NCBI GenBank assembly: GCA_018714045.1
Contig: DVNX01000114.1
Coordinates: 1-52,927 of the forward strand
Length of the DNA: 52,927 nt
Source of the DNA: Candidatus Ornithoclostridium faecavium
GTDB taxonomy: Bacteria; Bacillota; Clostridia; Christensenellales; UBA3700
Direction of reading: 5' to 3'
Shown here: positions 42,301 through 50,326 of the stretch, one piece after another
How the letters are laid out: the number at the start of each line of letters is the position of its first letter
Position numbering within the stretch: the first letter of the stretch is position 1
Translations under genes and position numbers: made by a program
Notes under the pieces: generated by a model
What the model saw: only the letters and a program-made list of their open reading frames with translations
Told to the model about the DNA's origin: nothing
The model's database searches: none

Positions 42301-44965
42301 CAACATCGAGGTTTACCGCCTTTCCGTTTTCGTCCGCCCAGTTTGCGAACGCGTAAGTATATTCAGCGGTCTGCTCCTTCGTCGGAGCTTCGGGAGCGAT
42401 TTCAGTCAAAAGCGTACCGTATGCCGCCGTCGTCGAAAGAACTTCTGCGCCTTCGCTCATAAATACGACCCCGTAACTTCTCGTCGTCGCCTTAAAATGC
42501 ACGTTGAACGTATAGTCTTTGTCAATGCTCGAGAAAAGCGAATCATCAAGCGCTACCTGTACCGTCTCGCCTTCAGCGTTCTCGTATGTCCAGCCGTCGT
42601 AAGCGTAATCGAACTGAGCGGTAGACGCTTTCTTAAGCCCCGCCGCGTCAGGCAAAGCCACGCTGTCTTTCCTATATCTTACGTACTGCACCTCTGCCAG
42701 AAGCGTTACGCCGTCTTCTGCCACGAAGCGCACGGCATGATAATTTTCGACCTCGATATATACCGCGTTGACCGTGACATCCTCAGTCACGTTGAGCCAG
42801 TTGGAACTGTCCCAGCCTTTGAATATGTATTCGTATTCCGCCGTCTCGCTCTTTTCAAGTCCCTCAGTCGGCTCTGTCGCGCTCGCGCCGTATTCAACGG
42901 TCTGCTCCTCGCTCTTTCCGTCGCCGTAATTGAAAGTTACCGTAAACTTTCTGAGCGTTTTCGTATAGCTTGCTACCTCGGTAAGCGCGCCCGTCACGGA
43001 TGCGCCTTCCTCAGTCTTCCAGCCGTCGAAAGTATAGTCGTATTTTTCGTCGCTGTAAGAAGCCGCGCTTTCGGGGAGAGTTATTGCGCTGCCGTAAGCA
43101 AGGTTGTATCTGTACTCTGCGTCCTCGCCCTTTTCGTTCTTAGCGATAAACACGATATCGTAATGCCTTACCGCTTTATCGTACTCAGCGACCGCGATAA
43201 CGGTACCCGTTACGTTTTCCCACGCGTCGGTGTCCCAACCCGCAAACGTATAATCGAATTCAGCGTCGCTTGCCTTAGCCACCTGCTCGGCAGAAGGCTG
43301 AGCCGCCGACTTGCCGTATTCTATATACTGCGTTTCGCAAAGTCTGTCGCCGTCCTCGTTTACGAAATCTACCGCATATACCCTGACTATTTTGTCGTAA
43401 GTCGCCGTAACGCGGAGATCTCCCGTAACGCAGGAGAAATCTGTATCCCAGCCCGTAAATACGTAGTGGTACTGATCTGTATCGTGAGAAGCGAACTCAG
43501 CGTTCATTCCGCTCGGAGCGTTAGCGCCCTTGCCGTACGCGACCTTGACTTTTCGCGTAGAATAGGTGTTGTCGACGCCGAACTGGAATGTGACTTCAAA
43601 CTCTCTGAGAACGTAATAAGCGTTTACTTTAAGGTCGCTGGTAACGTTGTCGAAAGTAGTGTCCCAGCCTTTAAGCACGTATTTTTCGCTGTCGAATTCA
43701 AACGCCGTGGGAGCTTCCACCTTTCCGCCGTAAGACGTTTTTTTCTCTCCTATCAGAACGCCGTCGAGATAGAAAGAAACTGTGTACATTCTGTCGGTCG
43801 CCTTATATTCCGCGTATATCTTCATGTCAGAAGATACGTTGACTGCCTCTTCGCTCCAGCCGACGAACGTATAGTCGTAAGTCTCGTCCGACTGCTTAAC
43901 GGGATCGGACGCGGGCAATTCCGCCTTACCGCCGAAAGGCACGTACCTGCGGCAATACAGCACGTCTCCGTCGTAGAAATCGACGGTATAATATCTGACG
44001 TTGTTGTTGTAAACTGCGTTTATCACTCTGTTTTCGGTCACGAAACAGTAGTTGTTGTCCCAGCCTACGAAAAGATAATCCGTATTTTCGGTAGGAGCTT
44101 TGTTCAGCTTTCCGTCCTCGTTTGTCGGAGCTACTGCGTCTTCGCCGTATCTTACCGTCTGAGTCTCGCTCTTTCCGTCGCCGTAGTTGAACGTGACGGT
44201 GTAAGTCGCATAGTCGCGCGTTATGTCTGCATTCACTTTCATATCGGACTTGACGCAGGAGAAATCCTTATCCCAGCCCGCAAAGCTGTAAATGCTGCCC
44301 TTTACAGAAGGAAGCGCCGCTTCTATCGCCTGTTGAGAAGGAGCGGTCGCAGCTTTGCCGTATTCCACCTCTTCCGTCTTTACCGCAACGCCGTCCACGT
44401 TGAAAACGACCGTGAAAGTCCTGACGACGCTTTCGTAAACGGGACGCACCTCGATATCTTCTGTAACGTTTGAAAGAGGTTTATCCCAACCCGAAAAATA
44501 ATAATCGTACATTTCGTCAGACGGCTTGTCTGAAGCGCTGACGTATCCGTTAAGATCAGAACCTATCGGGAAATACGCGCTGTAGATGACGAGAGAATCC
44601 GACCAGTCGTAAAAGGTGACCTTAACGACCTCGTCCATATCCAGCCATCTCGCGTAAAGAACGGTACCGTCCTCAGCCTCTATGACCGCGTTGTAATCCG
44701 CGGGCAATTCCCATATCCCGTTGTCGAAATACCAGCCGCCGAAAACGTATCCTTCTCTTTCGGGAACCGAGGTAAACAGAATGCTTATCTCGTCGTCGGA
44801 CAGATTTACCGTGTTTCCTTCCCAATATACGGCGTTTATGCCTGTGGAAACGTCTGTACCGTTTCCGCCTTCGTTTACTGTTTCTTCGGTATCGCAAGCG
44901 ACGAACGCGAACGAGAACGCGACAAGCGCTGCGACCATCATCAATACGGCAAACAATTTCTTCAT
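39347..44965 (-). CDS. Surface lipoprotein with ~16 Listeria-Bacteroides repeats and BspA-type repeats (1872 aa)
   Basis: The ATG at 44965 follows GGGAG and starts a lipoprotein signal (MKKLFAVLMMVAALVAFSFA, then FVAC), so the protein is lipid-anchored outside. About 16 units of ~70 residues follow, each of the form YTVTF...YG...A..P...YTF.GWD...VT.D..V.A.Y, the InlB B/Listeria-Bacteroides repeat. Units 9-11 and 12-14 form a duplicated three-unit block. The C-terminus has BspA-like leucine-rich segments (LGAQLFKDEFLLSVVTIPD, IGDQAFYGTNLESLTLPEGV). There is no LPXTG. A long adhesive or matrix-binding stalk is likely. Confidence 0.88.
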   Translation of the reverse strand: MKKLFAVLMMVAALVAFSFAFVACDTEETVNEGGNGTDVSTGINAVYWEGNTVNLSDDEISILFTSVPEREGYVFGGWYFDNGIWELPADYNAVIEAEDGTVLYARWLDMDEVVKVTFYDWSDSLVIYSAYFPIGSDLNGYVSASDKPSDEMYDYYFSGWDKPLSNVTEDIEVRPVYESVVRTFTVVFNVDGVAVKTEEVEYGKAATAPSQQAIEAALPSVKGSIYSFAGWDKDFSCVKSDMKVNADITRDYATYTVTFNYGDGKSETQTVRYGEDAVAPTNEDGKLNKAPTENTDYLFVGWDNNYCFVTENRVINAVYNNNVRYYTVDFYDGDVLYCRRYVPFGGKAELPASDPVKQSDETYDYTFVGWSEEAVNVSSDMKIYAEYKATDRMYTVSFYLDGVLIGEKKTSYGGKVEAPTAFEFDSEKYVLKGWDTTFDNVTSDLKVNAYYVLREFEVTFQFGVDNTYSTRKVKVAYGKGANAPSGMNAEFASHDTDQYHYVFTGWDTDFSCVTGDLRVTATYDKIVRVYAVDFVNEDGDRLCETQYIEYGKSAAQPSAEQVAKASDAEFDYTFAGWDTDAWENVTGTVIAVAEYDKAVRHYDIVFIAKNEKGEDAEYRYNLAYGSAITLPESAASYSDEKYDYTFDGWKTEEGASVTGALTEVASYTKTLRKFTVTFNYGDGKSEEQTVEYGASATEPTEGLEKSETAEYEYIFKGWDSSNWLNVTEDVTVNAVYIEVENYHAVRFVAEDGVTLLAEVQYVRYRKDSVALPDAAGLKKASTAQFDYAYDGWTYENAEGETVQVALDDSLFSSIDKDYTFNVHFKATTRSYGVVFMSEGAEVLSTTAAYGTLLTEIAPEAPTKEQTAEYTYAFANWADENGKAVNLDVATVTGETVLNAVFDETIRKYTVTFVYGDNKTSVQEVEYGAAATAPTAEEAEKPTTATTKYIFQGWENANWLNVTGNMTVNAVYLEIEVYHTVKFYAEDGTTLLSAPQYVRYEKDTLRLPDTTQIVKQQTVSHTYTFDGWNYTTERGDSGFISHSDLEAKVRLIDDSYTFTAHFAETVRQYTVTFLDDDGTTIDAVTVDYGTYINTIEPATPTKVSTEQYVFTFSGWVNASGESVDTTTATVGGDVYLKATYSKELRPYKVTFYYGNGLSDTQTVLYGYAADPGVFTEEDLAKTSTAKYDFTFSGWDKPMTIYTDTVITALYNKTVRNYTVTYYDLNNGTYEGTNTLPYGSLIDRTMAEAGYEWDSWYLSDGNGGYYALALPDEITEVDEDGLSVGHVQGDMTLYGNLVMEGFEFSSDNWIIKYNGTSDFIWIPTYANRQKMPGIGERIFEERESGKSDSEITGVTVYVPEGVTVSGYAFRANDKNLALVWNSDKFAESTTVLFECENPGTGIYWVGGNFNAFWASGLSESNVFWEASDVTATGDYEVIMYGGDKAILHKFVNATTAYVNIPTTISYKGATDTEAKTYTVTNISDYCYANMTNIQTVFVPAEAAEMKLGAYLLQNVTATVYLAMERPETLGIEYDYVLGKWSMFWNFNTLTSKNDKLTLEWNCDGLVEIDNVTYLLRGTGEAVAISQNLTFVGALTNYTIPSTVTYKEKTYTVTELGAQLFKDEFLLSVVTIPDTINVIGDQAFYGTNLESLTLPEGVTTIGDLAFAMNTNLKYVYVPASCSEIGYFAFTGANNAELFMGRDSAPTGSGLIGYKMGWNYTTSLTGIDISNIAGALETLLKNGTELPTYWGSICKLNVKQNGSGLEAGYDVTLEFILKVDGTAYMWSHSEAILLKLKKITVPSTVEYNGSQYTVTRIADDAFGAYEIESIFIPSTVTTIESGAFANAVSVRTDATEQPAGWNLPEGSTVTTGVSGL

Positions 44966-45076
44966 ACTTTCAACTCCCTGTGCCGCCCCTCTGCGGCAAC
45001 CCTGATTTCCCTTTTTCAATTTAAGACGGTTTCTGCCGTCTCAGCTTAAATTAAACTTATATTTTAACGCGTTTAC

Positions 45077-45105
45077 ATTATATTATAAGTTTTTTTAAAA
45101 ATCAA
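45077..45105 (-). promoter_or_regulatory. Promoter of the repeat lipoprotein
   Basis: Minus strand TTGATT (45105-45100), a 17-bp spacer and TATAAT (45082-45077). The leader of about 105 bases folds into AGACGG/CCGTCT and TGCCGC/GCGGCA hairpins. The rest of 44966-45398 has no supported gene; a minus-strand frame at 45192-45422 starts inside the luxS terminator region and was not accepted. Confidence 0.7.
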
Positions 45106-45398
45106 CGCAATAAATGTAAAATATGCGCGCATAGAAGCACCCGTTTTGTCCATAATTTATCACGATATATTATGCTGTTGCGCATATTTATTTATATCTC
45201 AAATGAAATATCCGCGTCTCTGACAGCCGTCGGACAATGCGAGCCGCCGTACTCATCGTCTGAAAAATTATCGTGCCCGTGTTTATTACACGCTTTAATA
45301 CCGAAAATGACGGAATATAAGTTCCGACTGAGATCGCCTGTCATGTTCGCGAATAAATACGCAAAACTTTTATGATCCGTATCCTGACAGAAAGAAAA

Positions 45399-45416
45399 AA
45401 GGCGCATTCGCGCCTT
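45399..45416 (-). terminator. Terminator of luxS
   Basis: AAGGCGC (45399-45405) pairs with GCGCCTT (45410-45416). A T run follows on the minus strand. Confidence 0.85.
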
Positions 45417-45460
45417 CTGCATATTCTTATTCGTCGTCTGAGTTTTAAACGCGCAGTACT

Positions 45461-45931
45461 TTACTTCTGCGGATATTCGTAACGGGGTTCTTTTTCAAGT
45501 TCGCAAAGAAATTTCTTTGCATAGTATTTCGCCATCGAAAGGTTCTGCTCAAGGTAATTGCCGCATTCATCCGCTTTCGCGCCGGGGATATCCCCCTCGT
45601 AAGCGACTATAAATTCAAATGCGCCCTTTACGTATTTCGATATTTCTTCGGGCAAAGGCTCTCCGAACACCAGAAGGTAGCAACCCGTTCTGCAACCCAT
45701 AGGTCCGAAATATACGACGTCGTCCTTTATCTCAGAATTTCTCAGCCAGGTCGCCGCAAGGTGCTCTATCGTATGAAGCGCGGGCTGATCAATGACCGGC
45801 TCACGGTTGGGAGCGGTGATCCTTATATCGAAAGTCGACACCGTCACCCCGTTTTTCGCGTCCTTTCTGGACAGATATATACCGGGTAAAAGCTTTGTGT
45901 GATCGATGCAAAAACTGGCTATTTTCTTCAT
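45461..45931 (-). CDS. luxS: S-ribosylhomocysteine lyase LuxS (156 aa)
   Basis: The metal-binding HTIEH (H53, H57) and C123 in DECGNY are in place, as is the GCRTG catalytic cysteine (C80). Length and N-terminal fold match the family. It splits S-ribosylhomocysteine into homocysteine and DPD, the precursor of autoinducer-2, in the activated methyl cycle. It is a single-gene unit with a terminator; the ribosome binding site AAAGGAG precedes the ATG. No SAM riboswitch was recognised in the 200 bases upstream. Whether AI-2 is a signal here or a by-product is open. Confidence 0.97.
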   Translation of the reverse strand: MKKIASFCIDHTKLLPGIYLSRKDAKNGVTVSTFDIRITAPNREPVIDQPALHTIEHLAATWLRNSEIKDDVVYFGPMGCRTGCYLLVFGEPLPEEISKYVKGAFEFIVAYEGDIPGAKADECGNYLEQNLSMAKYYAKKFLCELEKEPRYEYPQK

Positions 45932-46126
45932 ATTGTCATTCTCCTTTTTGCGCCTTGCCGCGCGCTGCCTTTATCGGAAATTAAATATTCGCGGCTCGCC
46001 TTGCGATTTATCGCGCGAGTAGTTTTTCAAAACCTGTCTTCGTTTGATTGCGCCGTATCGCCGCATAAAGCACGCCGTCGACCGTTTTTTCAAGCCGTGC
46101 TTCATACGTATAAGATTACCGCTTAA

Positions 46127-46152
46127 AAAAGCCGCGGCGCGCCGCGGCTTTT
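46127..46152 (-). terminator. Terminator of the TrpXYZ-like operon
   Basis: A near-perfect palindrome AAAAGCCGCGGC-GC-GCCGCGGCTTTT immediately downstream of the ATPase stop codon, with T on the minus strand. Confidence 0.9.
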
Positions 46153-46154
46153 CA

Positions 46155-46937
46155 TCATATCATGAGCATCTTGTCGCTTTCTATCTTGAACTTTTCCAGA
46201 AGCTGAGAAACGGTAAGATTTTTCTTCTCTTCTCCCTTTACGTCGTATATGATATTGCCTTCGTTCATCATGATGAGACGGTTGCCGTAACGGATAGCGT
46301 CTTTCATGTTGTGGGTTATCATGATCGTCGTAAGATTGTTCATGCTCGTCAGCTCTTCTGTTACCGAAAGCACCTTGTCTGCCGTCTTGGGGTCGAGAGC
46401 CGCGGTATGTTCGTCGAGAAGCAATACCTTGGGCTTTTTCATCGTCGCCATGAGAAGGGTCAGCGCCTGCCTCTGTCCGCCGGAAAGAAGCCCGACCTTC
46501 GCGGTCATTCTGTCTTCGAGACCCAGACCCAGTATCTTGAGCTGGCTTTTGTATTCGACCTTTTCTCTGTGAGTTACGCCCCACGAAAGACCTCTCATCT
46601 TTCCGCGACGGTACGCAAGCGCGAGGTTTTCCTGTATCTCCATATTAGCCGCCGTGCCCGTCATCGGATCCTGGAACACTCTGCCGAGATACTTCGCGCG
46701 CTTGTGTTCCTTAAGGCGGGTAACGTTCTTGCCGTCCAGCTCTATCGTGCCTTCTTCGGGAAGATATACGCCCGCGATAAGGTTCAGAAGAGTGGATTTG
46801 CCGGCGCCGTTGCCGCCGATAACGGTGATGAAATCGCCCTCTTCCACTTCGAGAGAAAGATTAACTATCGCCTTCTTTTCGTTGACCGTGCCTATATTGA
46901 AGGTTTTGGACACGTTTTTTAAGCTGAGCATACTCAT
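46155..46937 (-). CDS. ABC transporter ATP-binding protein, TrpXYZ-like (260 aa)
   Basis: Walker A is GGNGAGKST, the signature reads LLSGGQRQAL, Walker B is VLLLDEHTAALD and the H-switch is IMITHNM. The start overlaps the permease stop by 4 bases (ATGA). Together with the permease and binding protein it forms an import system of the family placed under tryptophan or other aromatic compounds. Aromatic amino-acid import is likely but not proven by sequence. Confidence 0.9.
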   Translation of the reverse strand: MSMLSLKNVSKTFNIGTVNEKKAIVNLSLEVEEGDFITVIGGNGAGKSTLLNLIAGVYLPEEGTIELDGKNVTRLKEHKRAKYLGRVFQDPMTGTAANMEIQENLALAYRRGKMRGLSWGVTHREKVEYKSQLKILGLGLEDRMTAKVGLLSGGQRQALTLLMATMKKPKVLLLDEHTAALDPKTADKVLSVTEELTSMNNLTTIMITHNMKDAIRYGNRLIMMNEGNIIYDVKGEEKKNLTVSQLLEKFKIESDKMLMI

Positions 46938-48106
46938 TTGTCCTCACCTCCTGCGGGAGCGACTGAAAACGCTTCCTGCGACTCTTCAGCCTCTTCCAGT
47001 TCCTTTGAACCGTATTTTTCAACGAATTTTTCTTTAGCCTTGACAAGTTTCGCGTGTTGTCTTCTGACCGTCTTTTCGTCTGTACACGTCTTAAGCTGTT
47101 CGGTAAGCGAATTTATGGTAGCGAGCAAAGCCGCGCGTTCGGCTTCTTTCTTTGCCGCTTTTTTCTCGTCGCGTTTTTTCGCATATTCGGCATACTTCGG
47201 ATATTTCGCTATCAGATAGTTGTCCGTCTTCTTTGCCGTCTTTATAAAGAAAGTCTTTATCGCAGGCAGACAAAGCGCGATGACGACGAGTACCGCCGTG
47301 CTCAGCTTTATGTATTCGGTCGGCAGACCCACGTAATAGACAAGCGCGTAAATTATACGGTATATGATACTGCCTATAACCACGCCCGTCAGCGTAATAG
47401 CGAAATTGCTGTTGGACGGGATTATCGTCTCGCCTATGATGACCGCCGCGAGACCCGCGACGATAGCGCCCTGACCGGTAGTCCAGCTCGCCGTGCCCTG
47501 CTCCTGCGCCACGAGAGCGCCCGACAGCGCGATAAGCGCGTTGGAAAGAACCAGTCCGATTATCTTAGTATTGTCGGTATTGATACCCTGTGCGCGGCAC
47601 ATCTTTTCGTTCGCGCCCGTAGCACGGATAGCACTGCCTATCTCCGTTCCGAAGAACCAGTAGCACGCGCCGATAACGGCTACGATGCAGATAGCGCCCA
47701 TGATGAGGATGCTGTATCTGCTCATCATATTGCCGAACACGGTATAGAACACGGGAACGTTGAGAAGACCTATCGCCGCCTTGTTGTCCATCGTGATAAG
47801 AGTGACGGAATACAAAGCCGTAAGGGTGATGATACCCGAAAGTATAGGAGCTATTTTAAGTTTGGTATGCAGGAGCGCCGTTACAAGACCGCATCCCGCA
47901 CCTGCCAATAAAGCAATAAAGCACGCGGTGATACCGTGCCAGCCGCTGTTCTGTATCAGCGTCGCCGCCACAGCTCCGCCGAGTGCGAAACTGCCTTCAC
48001 AAGTCAAATCGGCAAAATCGAGAAGTCTGTAGGTGATATAGACGCCGATCGCCATAACGCCCCACAAAAGCCCCTGATTCAAGCCTCCAAGTAATACTGT
48101 TGCCAT
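46934..48106 (-). CDS. ABC transporter permease, TrpXYZ-like (390 aa)
   Basis: Around nine membrane helices of the branched-chain/sugar permease type are present (LGGLNQGLLWGVMAIGVYIT, then YRLLDFADLTCEGSFALGGA; GALVAQEQGTASWTTGQGAI). The last ~90 residues after the final helix form a long, charged coiled-coil-like tail (KYAEYAKKRDEKKAAKKEAE...), which is unusual for such permeases. It is separated from the binding-protein gene by a GC-rich hairpin that may protect the upstream message. Confidence 0.85.
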   Translation of the reverse strand: MATVLLGGLNQGLLWGVMAIGVYITYRLLDFADLTCEGSFALGGAVAATLIQNSGWHGITACFIALLAGAGCGLVTALLHTKLKIAPILSGIITLTALYSVTLITMDNKAAIGLLNVPVFYTVFGNMMSRYSILIMGAICIVAVIGACYWFFGTEIGSAIRATGANEKMCRAQGINTDNTKIIGLVLSNALIALSGALVAQEQGTASWTTGQGAIVAGLAAVIIGETIIPSNSNFAITLTGVVIGSIIYRIIYALVYYVGLPTEYIKLSTAVLVVIALCLPAIKTFFIKTAKKTDNYLIAKYPKYAEYAKKRDEKKAAKKEAERAALLATINSLTEQLKTCTDEKTVRRQHAKLVKAKEKFVEKYGSKELEEAEESQEAFSVAPAGGEDK

Positions 48107-48121
48107 TATTTTTCTTCCTGC

Positions 48122-48149
48122 CCCTCCCCGCCCTCACGGACGGAGAGGG
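48122..48149 (-). promoter_or_regulatory. Intercistronic hairpin between binding protein and permease genes
   Basis: On the minus strand CCCTCTCCGTCC pairs with GGGCGGGGAGGG around a GTGA loop. It lacks a T run, so it is likelier an mRNA-stabilising or partial-termination hairpin that keeps the binding protein in excess. Confidence 0.6.
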
Positions 48150-48158
48150 AATGTATTT

Positions 48159-49187
48159 TTATTGCGCCTTGTCGATAACGCTCTGCGGGATAGTGAATCC
48201 TATAGCGTTAGCGATCTCTTCGTTCACTATGTAAGTGAAATCGGTCGTCTGGCTGGCAACGGGGATATCCCTTGCCGTCTTTTTGCCCATAAGTATCTCA
48301 AACGCCTGCGCTGCCGCGAGTTTTCCGAGATAGGAATAATCTACGCTGAGAGTAGCTACGCCGCAAGCGGACGCCATGCCGCCTTCGCCGCATACGATGG
48401 GGAGTTTAACGTTCTGATTGATGTTCTGGGAATGTACCGCAGAAGCGTTTGCCGCGAGAACGTTGTCTGTAGGCAGATATACGATATCCGCGCCCTTGCT
48501 CTTCAGAGAAGTAAGAGCGTTGCCGATATTGTCTACGCCGTCGATGGATTCGTCGACGAACGCAATGCCCTTAGCTTCGCAAGCCGCCTTTACGGCGTCT
48601 TTCTGGACTACGGAGTTGGTCTCCTTGCTTACGTAAAGCACGCCGACCGTAAGATCTTCGCTGCCGCCCATGAGTTCTACCATAAGGTCTACCTGCTGAG
48701 CGATCGGGTTGATATCGGATACGCCGGTAACGTAGTTGGACTGTCCTTCCAGCTTGTCTACGAGTTTAGCGTCTACGGGGTCGGTCACCGCGTTGAAAAT
48801 AACGGGGATGTGATAATCCTTTGCCTTGCTGACCGCGGTCTGGGAAGATGCGGTAGCGATGGAATAGATGAGATCGACGTCCTTTGCGATAAAGTTGTCG
48901 ATGATCGAACTGTTGTTGGCGTCTTCGCCCTGCGCGTTGCCCTTTTCAAAGGTAACGGTCTTGCCTTCCGCTTCGATGAGCTTTGTCAGCTCTTCGCAGA
49001 ACGCGTTGTTAGCCTGATCGAGCGCGTCGTGAGGCGCCAGCTGGATAACGCCGACCTTGTAAGAAGTCTTAGCTGCGTATTCCGACTTCTGCGCTTCATA
49101 GTCGAAATTGTCGGTACAAGCGACCGCCAGGAAGCAGCCTGTGACCGCTATGACGAGCGCAAGAGTCAAAATCAATATTTTCTTCAT
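48159..49187 (-). CDS. ABC transporter substrate-binding lipoprotein, TrpX-like (342 aa)
   Basis: The lipoprotein signal peptide holds two possible lipobox cysteines (VTGC at 18 and AVAC at 24; the second fits better). The mature part is a two-lobed binding protein (YKVGVIQLAPHDALDQANNA; VDLIYSIATASSQTAVSKA; IPVIFNAVTDPVDAKLV; ADIVYLPTDNVL), matching the PF04392-type periplasmic proteins. First gene of the operon; AAGGAGAG precedes the ATG. The ligand is likely an aromatic amino acid or related compound. Confidence 0.88.
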   Translation of the reverse strand: MKKILILTLALVIAVTGCFLAVACTDNFDYEAQKSEYAAKTSYKVGVIQLAPHDALDQANNAFCEELTKLIEAEGKTVTFEKGNAQGEDANNSSIIDNFIAKDVDLIYSIATASSQTAVSKAKDYHIPVIFNAVTDPVDAKLVDKLEGQSNYVTGVSDINPIAQQVDLMVELMGGSEDLTVGVLYVSKETNSVVQKDAVKAACEAKGIAFVDESIDGVDNIGNALTSLKSKGADIVYLPTDNVLAANASAVHSQNINQNVKLPIVCGEGGMASACGVATLSVDYSYLGKLAAAQAFEILMGKKTARDIPVASQTTDFTYIVNEEIANAIGFTIPQSVIDKAQ

Positions 49188-49230
49188 AATTCTCTCCTTC
49201 CGAATATACGGATTTTTGAATATTGAAAAT

Positions 49231-49236
49231 ATTATA
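49231..49236 (-). promoter_or_regulatory. Extended -10 box of the TrpXYZ-like operon
   Basis: On the minus strand TGCTATAAT is an extended -10 element (TATAAT at 49236-49231). A clear -35 box is not seen in the AT-rich upstream stretch. Confidence 0.6.
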
Positions 49237-49341
49237 GCATAGATAAACTATAAATTAAAAGAGTTTTTTTATTTTTTTAACGTATATTTGAATATTTTAC
49301 AAAAAACGCGTTAAAATGCGCCGAATAAGCCCTTTTTTAAT

Positions 49342-49380
49342 AAAAATATCCGTCCGCGAAACCTTAGGACGGATATTTTT
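49342..49380 (-). terminator. Terminator of the mrp gene
   Basis: AAAAATATCCGTCC (49342-49355) pairs with GGACGGATATTTTT (49367-49380), 14 bp. T runs lie on both strands, so it may act in both directions. Confidence 0.85.
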
Positions 49381-49409
49381 TAATGAATAAACATAAATTT
49401 CGTGAATAA

Positions 49410-50240
49410 TTATTCGTGTTTACGCACCTTTGCGCTCTTTACCGCTTCGACTGCGGGCTTTAGCTCTTCGCAAGTCGCGTCTTCTATTCTTCCCGCGTCG
49501 CACAGCTTTGCGAGTTCGGGCTTTATAGGAAGTCTCGCCAGAAGCTTTACGCCGTACTTTTCGCAGACCTCTTCCGCCTTCGACTCTCCGTAGATATAAT
49601 GTCTCTTGCCGCAACCGTCGCATTCGAAATAACTCATATTTTCGACCACGCCCAAAACGGGGATATCCATCATTTTAGCCATCTTCATAGCTTTAGCGAC
49701 TATCATAGAGACAAGCTCCTGCGGCGAAGTTACGATTATAATGCCGTCCACGTTAAGGCTCTGGAATACGGTCAGCGGAACGTCGCCCGTGCCAGGAGGC
49801 ATATCGACTACCATATAGTCCACGTCGCCCCAGTCCACGTCAGTCCAGAACTGCTGTACCATTCCGCCGATAAGCGGACCTCTCCATATGACGGGATCGT
49901 CCTCGTGCTCAAGCATCATGTTGACGGATATGAGTTTGATACCGCCCTTAGTCATCGCGGGAACTATCATCTGACCGTTGCCGTAAGCTTTAGCCGTTAC
50001 GCCGAAAACCTTGCCCATAGAAGGACCCGTGACGTCCGCGTCGAGAACGGCGACCTTTGCCCCGTCTTTAGACAGCGCCGCCGCGGTCAGCGCGCTTACC
50101 AGCGATTTGCCTACGCCGCCCTTGCCGCTCACTACGGCAATGACTTTCTTTACGTTTTTAGCGCCCTCTTTCTTTTTCTCTTCTTTGCGCTCTCCGCAAT
50201 TCGCGGACGAGCACGAAGAACAGTCGTGATTGCACTCCAT
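49410..50240 (-). CDS. mrp: Mrp/NBP35-type Fe-S cluster carrier ATPase (276 aa)
   Basis: The deviant Walker A SGKGGVGKS (45-53) is that of the MinD/Mrp group. VAVLDADVTGPSMGKVFGV, MVVDMPPGTGDVPLTV and GVVENMSYFECDGCGKRHYI are all family signatures, the last with the CxxC that binds a bridging cluster. The N-terminus MECNHDCSSCSSANCGE adds a second cysteine cluster, as in NBP35-like forms. It carries Fe-S clusters to target proteins in the cytoplasm, with ATP control. Single-gene unit. Confidence 0.93.
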   Translation of the reverse strand: MECNHDCSSCSSANCGERKEEKKKEGAKNVKKVIAVVSGKGGVGKSLVSALTAAALSKDGAKVAVLDADVTGPSMGKVFGVTAKAYGNGQMIVPAMTKGGIKLISVNMMLEHEDDPVIWRGPLIGGMVQQFWTDVDWGDVDYMVVDMPPGTGDVPLTVFQSLNVDGIIIVTSPQELVSMIVAKAMKMAKMMDIPVLGVVENMSYFECDGCGKRHYIYGESKAEEVCEKYGVKLLARLPIKPELAKLCDAGRIEDATCEELKPAVEAVKSAKVRKHE

Positions 50241-50326
50241 ATTATCCTCCTGAAAAAAGAGCGCTGCGCGCCCTTCTCTTTATTTCAAATATTTCGTCAC
50301 GGTTTTTTAATACCCGTGTCGATAAA

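Noticed and set aside
41648-44473. A 941-codon open frame on the plus strand opposite the repeat lipoprotein
   Set aside because: It mirrors the repeats and codon bias of the minus-strand gene, has no ribosome binding site and no recognisable domain.
45192-45422. A 76-codon minus-strand frame between the lipoprotein and luxS
   Set aside because: It begins in the luxS terminator and has no ribosome binding site; the product is not recognised.
45932-46126. Possible SAM riboswitch upstream of luxS
   Set aside because: No SAM-I or SAM-II core pattern or leader terminator was found.
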